From: CAVUPF01 sp963743285
Lineage (GTDB): Bacteria; Actinomycetota; Thermoleophilia; Solirubrobacterales; 70-9
NCBI GenBank assembly: GCA_963743285.1
Contig: CAVUPF010000009.1
Coordinates: 62,001 to 126,000, forward strand
Reading direction: 5' to 3'
DNA: 64,000 nucleotides
Part shown: in pieces, positions 7,117 to 14,481 of the stretch
Layout: each line of letters opens with the position of its first letter
How positions within the stretch are numbered: the stretch's first letter is position 1
The notes under the pieces: model-generated
What the model was told of the DNA's origin: nothing
The model's database searches: none
The model's input: the letters and a program-made list of their open reading frames with translations, nothing else
Made by a program: the position numbers and the translations under genes

Positions 7117-7509
7117 TCAGAGCGCCACGACGGTGAGGCCCGGAACCCGTTCGAACTCGGTCGCGTTGGCGGTCGCGATGTCCATGCCGTGACTCACGGC
7201 GGTCGCTGCTATCCACATGTCGTGTGCGCCGATGACTTCACCACCTCGCTCCAGCCCGGCCCAGATCTCAGCATGCGCACGGGCGACCCGAGTCGTGATC
7301 GGCAGCGGCTCAATCGAGGAAATCAGATGCTCGACGAAGGCCTGTCGCCTGGTACGAGCGCTATCGCCGGTGGCACGGTGAACGCCGTGCAGCAACTCGC
7401 TGGCGGTGATCACGCTGATTGCGCGCTCCCGCTCCGCAAGGGCGCGCTCGAGGGACAGGCCGCGTCGCTCGGCGTTGATCAACACTGAGGTGTCGATCAG
7501 GACGGCCAA
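7117..7509 (-). CDS. vapC: PIN-domain toxin VapC
   Basis: 130-aa PIN-domain ribonuclease, the toxin of a type II module. Acidic metal-binding residues are in place: Asp6 (MAVLIDTSVLINAER), Glu of ITASELLHGVHRA, Asp of GAHDMWIAATAVSHG, and the late Asn/Glu of ATANATEFERV. VapC enzymes typically cleave tRNA or rRNA; the target here is unknown. It overlaps the antitoxin gene by 13 bases, the usual translational coupling. It begins the fourth tRNA-bounded segment. Confidence 0.9.
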   Translation of the reverse strand: MAVLIDTSVLINAERRGLSLERALAERERAISVITASELLHGVHRATGDSARTRRQAFVEHLISSIEPLPITTRVARAHAEIWAGLERGGEVIGAHDMWIAATAVSHGMDIATANATEFERVPGLTVVAL

Positions 7510-7757
7510 ACCGCGCTCGGAGGCCCTATCGTCTCGCGCCCCTCTCTAACATCGTGCTCGAAACCCTCGTCGACCGCCGGCGCGCTGTCCATCAGCTCGC
7601 GCCAGCGCGCCGCGGAGACGACCTGGAGATCCCGGACGGGGCGCATTTGCACGATCGGGACGCCATTGCGAACGACCTCCACTTCCTCGCCGGCACCCAC
7701 CCTGCTGACGACCTTCGAGAACTCCCTGGCGACCTCGGTGGCGGTCAGGCGAGTCAT
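7497..7757 (-). CDS. vapB: Phd/YefM-type antitoxin (VapB)
   Basis: 86-aa antitoxin. The N-terminus MTRLTATEVAREFSKVVSRVGAGEEVEVVRNGVPIVQMRPV is the Phd/YefM DNA-binding fold (TATEVARxFS, VxxGxPxAxL). The acidic C-terminal part (DSAPAVDEGFEHDVREGRE) would wrap the toxin. It precedes and overlaps vapC. A short inverted repeat at its start is a candidate autoregulatory operator. Confidence 0.88.
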   Translation of the reverse strand: MTRLTATEVAREFSKVVSRVGAGEEVEVVRNGVPIVQMRPVRDLQVVSAARWRELMDSAPAVDEGFEHDVREGRETIGPPSAVWPS

Positions 7758-7777
7758 ATCTCAGACCGTATCAGATA
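7757..7777 (-). promoter_or_regulatory. candidate VapB operator
   Basis: Inverted repeat TATCT...AGATA with 11 bases between the arms, at the vapB start codon, in a locally AT-rich stretch. The position fits Phd/VapB autorepression; five-base arms are weak evidence. Confidence 0.3.
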
Positions 7778-8007
7778 AATATGATTCATCGGCTGCCGCC
7801 GTGCCGGCCGGCCGGGGCGCCGCAGCACCTGGGTGGCTTGACCATGCGCTATAGGTCCCACTCCGGCCCGAAGAGGCCGGGCGCCACGCTCCAGCTGGTA
7901 TGGCCGGGTAAAGCGCATCGCGTCGGCGGCGGACCCATCTGACAACCTCAGTCCGGAATTGGCTGTGTAAGTTCGCTGGGCCTCTCCGTCTTCTTGAGGC
8001 GAAGAGG

Positions 8008-8164
8008 CCGGACGCCACCGGAGTGAGCCCGTAGGGCGAACGTAGGTGGCGTCCGGAGCGGTGGCGTCCGACGCCCCTTCGAGGGTGTGGCCGGCGGCGG
8101 GATGACTCCTGATTTGGCTGGCATCAAGTGCCTTCCTGGGGATCTGTCTCCCGCCGCCGGCCAC
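8008..8164 (+). repeat. two strong hairpins upstream of IS110 transposase
   Basis: Hairpin 1: CCGGACGCCACC (8008-8019) pairs perfectly with GGTGGCGTCCGG (8045-8056), with a small GCCC/GGGC stem inside its loop. GGTGGCGTCCG is repeated at 8060-8070. Hairpin 2: 16 perfect pairs, GTGGCCGGCGGCGGGA (8087-8102) with 8149-8164, around a 46-base loop. A related block, GAAGAGGCCGGGCGCCAC, lies at 7870-7887. They may belong to the IS110 guide RNA region or be extragenic palindromes that served as its target. Confidence 0.8.
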
Positions 8165-8263
8165 GGATGCCGCCGTGACTTCATAGAAGCCTGGACATCA
8201 CTCGACACAGCTCTGTCCGGCGGCCTCCACATCACCCAGCCAACGAGGATGAGGAGGAAGCAG
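8087..8263 (+). ncRNA. candidate IS110 bridge (seek) RNA region
   Basis: IS110-group elements carry a structured non-coding RNA of about 150-200 nt just upstream of the recombinase gene; it pairs with target and donor DNA. Here the 177 bases before the transposase ATG begin with a perfect 16-bp stem and contain a 15-base copy of the sequence at the transposase 3' end (8176-8190 versus 9276-9290). This fits a bridge RNA, but loops complementary to target and donor were not demonstrated. Confidence 0.4.
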
Positions 8264-9290
8264 ATGATCGCAGTTGGGGTCGACACCCACAAGGACAGCC
8301 ACTTCGCGGTGGCGCTGGATCGGCTCGGGCAGTTGCTCGGGGAGCGCGTGGTCGAAGTCGGCGCCGCCGGCTACGGAGAGCTCGAGCGCTGGGCCTCCGG
8401 CCTCGCGGCGGATGGCCAGGAGCTCGTCTTCGGGATCGAGGGCACGGGCAGCTATGGCGCCGGCCTTTGCGAGCATCTCCAGAACGCCGACCGCTCGGTC
8501 GTGGAGGTGGAGCGCCCGCGCCGCCGCGACCGTCGCGCCGGTAAGTCCGACCGGATCGACGCGTTGGCGGCGGCGAAGAAGGTGCTTGCCGGCGAGGGCC
8601 TCTCGACGCCGAGGGCAGGCGGCGCGCGGGCTGCGCTTGCGGCGCTGCTCATCGCCTATCGCTCCTGCGTGAGCGAGCGCACGCGCGTGCTCAACCAGCT
8701 GCAGGCGCTGCGCGTCACGGCGCCAGTCGCGCTGCGCGAGCGGATCGGTGAGGGCGACGGCAAGCAGCTCGAGCGGCGCCTCGCGAGGATGCGTGCCCGC
8801 CAGGACGCAGAGGTTGCCGAGCGCGCGGTGTTCGCGGTGATGCGCGACCTTGCAACCCGATCACGCACGCTCGCAGCCGACGCTTCCCGCTATGAGCGCG
8901 AGCTCGCCCAGCTCGTCCGCTCGCTCGCCCCGACCCTGCTCGAGGAGGTGGGCATCGGGCCGATCTCGGCCGCCAAGCTCCTCGCCTGTGACCCGGGCCG
9001 GTTCAAGAGCGAGGCGGCCTTCGCGCGCTGCAACGGGACGGCGCCGATCCCCGCCTCCTCGGGCAAGACGGTCCGCCACCGCCTCAACCGCGGCGGCGAT
9101 CGCCAGGTCAACAACGCGATCCACACAATCGCGCTCAGTCGCGCCCACCACCACCCCGAGACGCGCGCCTACCTCGACCGCAGAATCGGCGAGGGCAAGA
9201 CCAAGCGCGAAGCGATGCGCTCGCTCAAGCGCCACCTCTCCAGGAACCTCTTCAACCGCCTTGTCGAGGTGCCCTTGACTTCATAGAAGC
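8176..9290 (+). mobile_element. IS110-family element (boundaries uncertain)
   Basis: The transposase gene is flanked by the exact direct repeat TGACTTCATAGAAGC at 8176-8190 and 9276-9290; the second copy contains the transposase stop codon. IS110 elements lack classic inverted repeats and usually leave no target duplication, so this repeat could mark the ends or be a donor-recognition sequence. If the hairpins are part of the element, the left end lies nearer 8000. It sits at the right end of the fourth tRNA-bounded segment. Confidence 0.6.
8264..9286 (+). CDS. IS110-family transposase
   Basis: 340-aa RuvC-like/Tnp20 recombinase. The N-terminal DEDD domain starts MIAVGVDTHKDSHFAVALD, with FGIEGTGSYGAGLCEHL and GKSDRIDALAAAKKV supplying the later acidic residues. 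The C-terminal transposase-20 domain reads EEVGIGPISAAKLLACDPGRFKSEAAFARCNGTAPIPASSGKTVRHRLNRGGDRQVN, including the conserved Ser. The start is the ATG at 8264 behind GAGGAGGAAG (8251-8260). An upstream in-frame GTG at 8087 would translate the hairpin and is rejected. The gene looks intact, so the element may be active. Confidence 0.92.
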   Translation: MIAVGVDTHKDSHFAVALDRLGQLLGERVVEVGAAGYGELERWASGLAADGQELVFGIEGTGSYGAGLCEHLQNADRSVVEVERPRRRDRRAGKSDRIDALAAAKKVLAGEGLSTPRAGGARAALAALLIAYRSCVSERTRVLNQLQALRVTAPVALRERIGEGDGKQLERRLARMRARQDAEVAERAVFAVMRDLATRSRTLAADASRYERELAQLVRSLAPTLLEEVGIGPISAAKLLACDPGRFKSEAAFARCNGTAPIPASSGKTVRHRLNRGGDRQVNNAIHTIALSRAHHHPETRAYLDRRIGEGKTKREAMRSLKRHLSRNLFNRLVEVPLTS

Positions 9291-9318
9291 ATCCCCAGCG
9301 GGGGCGGGCCTGAAGCCA

Positions 9319-9358
9319 ATTCTCAGTCCAGGCCCCAGGTTCGATCCCCGTGGCGGTA
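9319..9358 (+). repeat. degenerate partial tRNA-Glu copy D
   Basis: ATTCTCAGTCC...CAGGTTCGAT...GTGGCGGTA resembles the last 40 bases of tRNA-Glu(CTC) with many changes. Unlike A-C it lacks the upstream GTGTCCCG block; the IS110 end lies about 30 bases before it. Probably the oldest junction and the outer limit of the array. Confidence 0.55.
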
Positions 9359-9383
9359 CTGCCCTGACTAAGCGAACCCTTCC

Positions 9384-9788
9384 TCAAGTGCGTTCAAGCA
9401 CCACCACCGGGATCTCACGTGCCGTCTTCTGCTGATAGGTGTCGTAGTCGGGCCACTCGGCGACCATCGCCTGCCACATCTCCGGTTTCTCCTCGGCGCT
9501 GGCAGTGCGGGCGCGCGCCTTGAACCGGTCGCTCTTCACCTGCACCATGACCTCGGGGTTCTCGGAGAGGTTCAGGTACCAGGCGGGCGGCGTATCGGAG
9601 CCACCCTTGGATGCAACGATCGTGTAGGCGTCGCTGTGCGGCGCGTAGATCAGCGGAGTGGTGCGCAGCTCACCCGACTTGCGCCCGGTCGTCGTCAAAA
9701 GCAACGTCTGGGTCCCCTGCCAGTCGTGGCCCTCCTCGCCGTCGGTGGCCCGATAGCGCTCGACATGTTGCTGACCAAAGAGCGGCAC
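9384..9788 (-). CDS. deazaflavin (F420)-dependent nitroreductase family protein
   Basis: 134-aa split-barrel protein of the DDN/F420H2-dependent quinone reductase family. From the GTG at 9788 it reads PLFGQQHVERYRATDGEEGHDW, then TQTLLLTTTGRKSGELRTTPLIY, IVASKGGSDTPPAWYLNLSENPEVMVQV and ARTASAEEKPEMWQAMVAEWPDYDTYQQKT. TTGRKSG..R..PL is the F420-binding signature. Upstream residues do not resemble the family, so the later start is used. It implies the host makes F420, usual in Actinobacteria. Convergent with nothing close; stands alone. Confidence 0.85.
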   Translation of the reverse strand: MPLFGQQHVERYRATDGEEGHDWQGTQTLLLTTTGRKSGELRTTPLIYAPHSDAYTIVASKGGSDTPPAWYLNLSENPEVMVQVKSDRFKARARTASAEEKPEMWQAMVAEWPDYDTYQQKTAREIPVVVLERT

Positions 9789-10009
9789 CGCCGAAATGGT
9801 AGTCAAGTCGCCGCGATGTTTCGTTTGCGCTTGCCCGAGCCCGCTCGCAAGGGCATTGCGGAGCGTCCCGGCCTCCGCCGAGCTGATTCGAACGGAGCCG
9901 CCTCTGCTGTGCCCAACCGAGCACAATTCGACTGCCAGGAGTTCCTCGGGCCGTTTCTCGAGTCGAAACCTGGTTCAAGCTCCGTTTCCTAGCAGGAGGC
10001 CCGGTAAAT

Positions 10010-10045
10010 AGATTATCCTTGTAATCTAGATTGCAGAGATAATCT
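10010..10045 (+). promoter_or_regulatory. nested palindrome, probable TetR operator
   Basis: Outer arms AGATTATC (10010-10017) and GATAATCT (10038-10045) enclose TGTAATCTAGATTGCA, itself nearly palindromic about AATCTAGATT. It ends two bases before the TetR start codon and is much AT-richer than its surroundings. Typical of a TetR autoregulatory site; the promoter probably overlaps it. Confidence 0.7.
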
Positions 10046-10047
10046 AA

Positions 10048-10716
10048 ATGGCCTCCGAACCAAGAAGAGAGAGCCGCGCCAAAAGGCAGGCTCATACCCG
10101 TTCCGAGCTCCTGGGCACTGCCGCCAGGGTCTTCGCCCGCCGCGGCTACAACGGCGCCTCGGTTGAGGAGATTGCCGAGGAGGCTGGCTACTCTCACGGC
10201 GCCGTCTACTCCAACTTTGATGGTAAGGCCGATCTCTTTCTCGCCGTCTTTGAGGAGTACATGGCCGAGCGGGCTCGCGAGCTGGCCACAACCCAGATCG
10301 AGCTTGGCGAGGACGCTCCGTTGGAGGAACGTGCTCGGGCGCTCGCCGACCAATGGATGGAGCGCCTAGCCAAGGATCGCGAGTCCTTCCTCTTGCACAT
10401 GGAGTTCATCGCCTATGCCGGCCGCGATCCCGAGCTGGCGGGGCGATTCGGCGCCCGCTCGGCGGCGCTGCGGGAGGCGATTTCCCGCTACATCGCCAGC
10501 TACGGCGAGGAGGTTGGCGTCGAGCTGGCGCTGCCGCCCGACGATCTCGCCCTCGTCCTGCGCGCCCTGGGAATCGGCCTGGCGGTGGAAGCTCTCGTCA
10601 GTCCTGACGCGGTGCGGCGCGACCTCTACGGCGATTTCGTCGAGCTTCTCGTGGTTCTGCTCGCCGAAGGCGGCGCTGGGGACCAACGGCCCCAACGGAG
10701 ACGCGGCGAGCGATGA
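10048..10716 (+). CDS. TetR-family transcriptional regulator
   Basis: 222-aa repressor. The N-terminal helix-turn-helix is clear at about residues 18-65 (RSELLGTAARVFARRGYNGASVEEIAEEAGYSHGAVYSNFDGKADLF). The rest is an all-helical ligand and dimer domain (LALPPDDLALVLRALGIGLAVEALV resembles other TetR C-termini). The start ATG lies right behind a palindromic operator. The stop overlaps the methyltransferase start (ATGA, 10713-10716), so the two are one operon and TetR probably represses both. The ligand is unknown. Confidence 0.92.
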   Translation: MASEPRRESRAKRQAHTRSELLGTAARVFARRGYNGASVEEIAEEAGYSHGAVYSNFDGKADLFLAVFEEYMAERARELATTQIELGEDAPLEERARALADQWMERLAKDRESFLLHMEFIAYAGRDPELAGRFGARSAALREAISRYIASYGEEVGVELALPPDDLALVLRALGIGLAVEALVSPDAVRRDLYGDFVELLVVLLAEGGAGDQRPQRRRGER

Positions 10717-11435
10717 GCGGCGATCACCGCATCCCAGCTGATCGGTTACTGGCAGAACAGGGCGATTACTACCGCCAGCGAGCACCCGAGTACGACGACT
10801 GGTGGTTTCGCCGCGACCGCTACGACCGCGGTGAGGAGGCCAACTCCAAATGGTTCGCCGAGGCGGCTGAAGTCGAGGCAGCGCTGGACCGCTTCGGGCC
10901 ACGGGGCAGGTTGCTGGAGCTGGCCTGTGGCAGCGGCATCTGGACCCGCAGGCTTGCCCGGAGCGCCGCGCGGCTCACCGCGGTCGATGGCTCCACCGAG
11001 ATGCTCGACCTCAATCGCGCCCGCCTTGGAGGCAGCACGGCGGTCACCTATCTGCACTCCGACATCTTTGCCTGGGAGCCGACTGAGACCTACGACGTGT
11101 GCTTCTTCAGCTTCTGGCTCTCGCACGTGCCGGAGGAGCGCTTTGAGCCTTTCTGGGCGAAGGTGCGCCGCGCGCTTGAGCCCGAAGGCCGGGTCTTCTT
11201 TCTCGACAGCGCCCCCAGCGAGCGGGCCAGCGCTGCCGACCACAAGCTCCCGGCGGCCGGCGAGGAGACGATGCTGAGGCGACTCAAAGACGGCAGGGAG
11301 TACCAGATCGTCAAGCGCTTCTATGAGCCCGACGCCCTGCAGCGCCGTCTCGCCGACTTCGGCTGGACGGTTCGGGTCGAATCGACGCCCGAGTACTTCA
11401 TCTACGGCCGGGGCTGCCCCGCTGTTTCGGTCTGA
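10713..11435 (+). CDS. class I SAM-dependent methyltransferase
   Basis: 240-aa Rossmann-fold methyltransferase. SAM motif I is LLELACGSGIWTRRLAR (about 67-83). The acidic loop TAVDGSTEMLDLNRAR follows, then the motif YLHSDIFAWEPTETYDVCFFSFWLSHVPEERFEPFW and the region RRALEPEGRVFFLDSAP. Several residues suggest a small-molecule methylase, but the substrate is unclear. The second gene of the TetR operon, with a 4-base overlap; its expression is probably induced when TetR is released. Confidence 0.88.
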   Translation: MSGDHRIPADRLLAEQGDYYRQRAPEYDDWWFRRDRYDRGEEANSKWFAEAAEVEAALDRFGPRGRLLELACGSGIWTRRLARSAARLTAVDGSTEMLDLNRARLGGSTAVTYLHSDIFAWEPTETYDVCFFSFWLSHVPEERFEPFWAKVRRALEPEGRVFFLDSAPSERASAADHKLPAAGEETMLRRLKDGREYQIVKRFYEPDALQRRLADFGWTVRVESTPEYFIYGRGCPAVSV

Positions 11436-11716
11436 GCTGCGATCCGGATCCCAGTAGGTCCCGGCGTTCGCTCGCAGCGAGACTCCGTTGCTCGGCCTGG
11501 CCTCGTTTGTCGAATATCTCGTTGACGTCAGCCGCGGCGAGGCTCAGGGCGCCGTTGATCTCTCAAAGCTCCGCCGCCAGCTCGGCGACCGAGCCTGCGC
11601 GTTGATCTCCACCGAGGCCACGACGGAACCGGGGGTGTCGGCCGGGGGAGCCGCCTTCGGGCTAGCTCGGCGCCCGTCCAGAGGTGACTTGGTCCGGGGG
11701 CCGGCCGTGGTGCTGG
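11436..11716. other. intergenic region, nothing recognised
   Basis: Between the stops of the methyltransferase (plus) and the zinc-finger gene (minus). A long plus-strand frame crosses it and the helicase, but it has no family resemblance and is explained by GC-rich antisense. No clear terminator hairpin found. Confidence 0.4.
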
Positions 11717-12091
11717 CTAGCGGCGATTGCTTGGGGACTGCGGGGGCGGGTCAGGTAGCTGGAGGCGATGGCGCGCTTGGGCTACTGCGGTTGCCGAGGA
11801 GCGGCATGCCTTGGCGATCGCGTTGTTGGCATGGCCGGGCGTGCGGCGCACCTCGAACTCGATCAGAGCGGCGCGGCGAAGCTGCGCGCGGGCGGCGAGG
11901 GGGATGTTGCTGGGCGCCGCCTCAAGCCCCGCATTCGCGGCCCGCTCCCGCCTGCACACGAGGCAGAACCGGCCCTCGGACGAGCTCGACCAGGTGCCGG
12001 GGAGCTCGGTTCGCTCGCCGTCGATTCGACTCGCCGACACGCCGCATAGATCACAGGTCCACTTCCTTGCCGTGGCCGTGTCTGGGCTCAT
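11717..12091 (-). CDS. small zinc-ribbon-like hypothetical protein
   Basis: 124 aa. Two Cys pairs (WTCDLCGVSA and GRFCLVCRRERAA) could bind one zinc. The C-terminal half has a helix-turn-helix-like stretch (GHANNAIAKACRSSATAVAQARHRL). No named family recognised. The start ATG overlaps the helicase stop by three bases (ATGA, 12088-12091), so the two are co-transcribed and probably translationally coupled. An RNA- or DNA-binding role beside the helicase is a reasonable guess only. Confidence 0.65.
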   Translation of the reverse strand: MSPDTATARKWTCDLCGVSASRIDGERTELPGTWSSSSEGRFCLVCRRERAANAGLEAAPSNIPLAARAQLRRAALIEFEVRRTPGHANNAIAKACRSSATAVAQARHRLQLPDPPPQSPSNRR

Positions 12092-13272
12092 GCGGGCACC
12101 TTGCCCTGGTCACGGTGACGGCGGCGGCGAGCGCCTGGGACTTCTGCCGCTGTCTTTGGGTCGCGTCGCCCCCGGCCCCGGTCGAACTCGCGGGAGAGGC
12201 CGAGATCGCTGGCGATGCCCCGCATCTCGGCGGCCTGGTCAGCGAGCACGAAGCTGATCCCGGCGCCGCGGCGCCCGGCCCGGCCGGTGCGGCCGACCCG
12301 GTGTACGTAGGAGTCGCGGTCTCCGGGAGCATCGAAGTTGATCACGTGCGTGATGTCCGCGACATCGATGCCGCGGGCGGCGACGTCGGTGGCGACCAGG
12401 GTGTCGACCTCCCCGTTCTCAAAGCGGGCCAGGGCCCGTTCGCGTTGGCGCTGGGTCTTGTCGCCGTGCATCGCGACCGCCTCCAGCTTGCGGCTCCGAA
12501 GCCGTTTGACGAGCCGATCGGCGCCCCGCTTAGTCCGCACAAAGACCAGCGTACGGTCGCCCTCGCCGTCACGCAGCTGTCCGGCCAGGTGGTCGAGCTT
12601 GGCGCTCTGGGAGTCGACGTGGACGAAGCGGTGCTCGATGTCGGCCTCAGTGGGCGCGGCGGCCTGGGTGTGGCGGCGCGCCTTGCGCGTATAGGCGGCC
12701 GCGAGCTTACCGGTGGCGCCCTCCAGCGTTGCCGAGAAGAAGAGGGTCTGGCGGTTCGCCGGGGTCTGGGCGACGATCCGGCTCACCGCCGGTTTGAATC
12801 CCATGTCGAGCATCCGGTCGGCCTCGTCAAGGACGAGCATCCGGACATGCCCCAGCGAGACGACGCCGCGTGCAAGCAGATCCTCGAGCCGCCCGGGGGT
12901 CGCGACGATGATGTCGGCGCGGCGGGCGGCCGCGATCTGCGGCCCGAAGCCGACCCCACCGTAGACCGCGGCGATCCGCAGCCGGCGGGCGCGGGCGATG
13001 GACTCGAGCTCGTCGACGATCTGGCTCGACAACTCGCGGGTTGGCGCCAGCACGAGGGCGGAAGGATCCACCGCGCCGGGCTCGATGCGGTCCACCAGCG
13101 GGATCCCGAAGGCAAGGGTCTTGCCGGAGCCGGTGGGGGACTGGACGAGCAGGTCATGGCCCGCGAGCGCGTCGCGGACGACCATCTGCTGGACGGGAAA
13201 GGGTTGGGTGATATCGCGCGCGGCGAGCGCGCCAACCACGGGTTTAGAGATGCCGAGATCGGCAAACGACAT
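12088..13272 (-). CDS. DEAD-box ATP-dependent RNA helicase
   Basis: 394 aa; unwinds RNA using ATP in ribosome assembly or RNA decay. The motif series is complete: Q-motif FADLGIS...ITQPFPVQ, Walker A SPTGSGKT (about 45-52), APTRELSSQ, VATPGR, DEAD (149-152), SATLEG, LVFVRTKRGADRL, TDVAARGIDV and HRVGRTGRAGR. A short basic tail (RRRRHRDQG) follows the core; there is no extra C-terminal domain, so it is the RhlE-like minimal type. First gene of an operon with the zinc-ribbon protein. Confidence 0.93.
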   Translation of the reverse strand: MSFADLGISKPVVGALAARDITQPFPVQQMVVRDALAGHDLLVQSPTGSGKTLAFGIPLVDRIEPGAVDPSALVLAPTRELSSQIVDELESIARARRLRIAAVYGGVGFGPQIAAARRADIIVATPGRLEDLLARGVVSLGHVRMLVLDEADRMLDMGFKPAVSRIVAQTPANRQTLFFSATLEGATGKLAAAYTRKARRHTQAAAPTEADIEHRFVHVDSQSAKLDHLAGQLRDGEGDRTLVFVRTKRGADRLVKRLRSRKLEAVAMHGDKTQRQRERALARFENGEVDTLVATDVAARGIDVADITHVINFDAPGDRDSYVHRVGRTGRAGRRGAGISFVLADQAAEMRGIASDLGLSREFDRGRGRRDPKTAAEVPGARRRRHRDQGKVPA

Positions 13273-13416
13273 GTTTATTGTGTGCTCCTTCTATAAGCGA
13301 TTCGGGGGAGATCCAGCGGCCCCTAGACGCTCAGCAGCGCACGGAGGAAACGGAACCTCTCGGGTGGCGACTGGGCCAAACCCGACATGAGAACCGTAGC
13401 AGCCCCCGGCTCCCCT

Positions 13417-14388
13417 CTAGCCGGCCGGGGGGATCGGGTGGGCGGGCTCGGCACCACCCAGCACGGCGAGGACGTCGTCCGCAACCAGAAGTGCCATCGC
13501 GTCACGGGCGCGGCTGGTGGCCGAGCCGATGTGGGGGAGAAGGACGCAGTTGGGGGCGGCGAGGAGCTCGGTCGGGATCTCGGGCTCGTGCTCGTAGACA
13601 TCGAGGCCCGCCGCGCCGATCTCGCCCTCGCGCAGGGCCCGAGCCAGCGCCGCGGAGTCGAGCAGCGATCCGCGCGCGGTGTTGATCAGGATCGCGTGGC
13701 GCTGCATCGCTGCGAGCTGATCGCCGCCGATCAGGCCGGCGGTCCCTGCGGTTGCCGACAGGTGCATGCTGACGACGTCGGCGCGGGCCAGCAGCTCCGC
13801 CAGATCCACCTGGGCGGCGCCCAGTCCACGCTCCTCCCGCGCCTTGCGATTGCGGCTCGTATAGAGGATCTCCGCCGCCAGCGGGCGCACCAATTCCGCG
13901 TAGCGGCTGCCGATCCGGCCCATCCCAATGACGCCGAAGACGGCGCCGCTCAGCTCGAGGCCGAGGTAGCCCAGAGGGTCCAGCCCTTGCCAGCGGCCAG
14001 TCCGCAGCTCCGCCTCGGCTCGGCTCGTCCGGCGAGCGGCGGCGAGCGTCAGCGCGAGCGCCAGCTCGGCCGTTGCGTCGGTGAGGACGCCGGGTGTGTT
14101 GGTGACCGCGACACCGCGACGCAGGCAGGCGTCGCGGTCGATGTTGTCGTAGCCGACGGCGAAGTTGGCGACCACCCTCAGTTGCGGCCCGGCCGCCTCG
14201 AGGAGGGCCGTGTCGACCGCGACCATCGGGTCGCTGACGATCGCCTCGACGCCGGCTGCAAGCTCCCGCAGGCACTCGGCGCTGGCGTCGAGCCCTCCCG
14301 CACGGACCTCGCAGCGCCCGGCGAGCCGCTCGAGTCCAGCCGCGGGCAGCCGACGAGCGACGAGCACGGTTGGCAGGCGGTCGGCCAC
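13417..14388 (-). CDS. D-2-hydroxyacid dehydrogenase (glyoxylate/hydroxypyruvate reductase type)
   Basis: 323-aa NAD(P)-dependent dehydrogenase. The nucleotide-binding loop is GVIGMGRIGSRYAE in the inserted Rossmann domain. The catalytic triad is visible: Arg in NTARGSLLD, Glu in YEHEPEIP and His in LLPHIGSAT. The N-terminal part FAVGYDNIDRDACLRRGVAVTNTPGVLTDATAE is the usual substrate-side sequence. The closest types reduce glyoxylate or hydroxypyruvate; D-lactate or phosphoglycerate cannot be excluded. Divergent from the YCII gene across 93 bases. Confidence 0.88.
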   Translation of the reverse strand: MADRLPTVLVARRLPAAGLERLAGRCEVRAGGLDASAECLRELAAGVEAIVSDPMVAVDTALLEAAGPQLRVVANFAVGYDNIDRDACLRRGVAVTNTPGVLTDATAELALALTLAAARRTSRAEAELRTGRWQGLDPLGYLGLELSGAVFGVIGMGRIGSRYAELVRPLAAEILYTSRNRKAREERGLGAAQVDLAELLARADVVSMHLSATAGTAGLIGGDQLAAMQRHAILINTARGSLLDSAALARALREGEIGAAGLDVYEHEPEIPTELLAAPNCVLLPHIGSATSRARDAMALLVADDVLAVLGGAEPAHPIPPAG

Positions 14389-14481
14389 GGAGCTCGATTC
14401 TGGCGGGTAGTGTGGGTGGGCTGTCGATTGAGGGGCTTCCCGTTCGTCTCAGCAGCGACCGCACGCTTCCAAGGAGGAACG

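Noticed and set aside
8087..8263. Longer IS110 transposase starting at GTG 8087
   Set aside because: The added 59 residues would translate the 16-bp hairpin and have no similarity; the ATG at 8264 has a good ribosome site and the family N-terminus MIAVGVDTHKD.
3920..9358. Extra tRNA-Glu genes
   Set aside because: The four copies hold only the 3' half; D-arm, 5' acceptor and half the anticodon stem are absent.
11488..13296. 602-residue plus-strand reading frame
   Set aside because: It is antisense to the DEAD-box helicase and zinc-ribbon genes, has no family resemblance and Asp/Gly/Ala-biased composition typical of GC-rich shadows.
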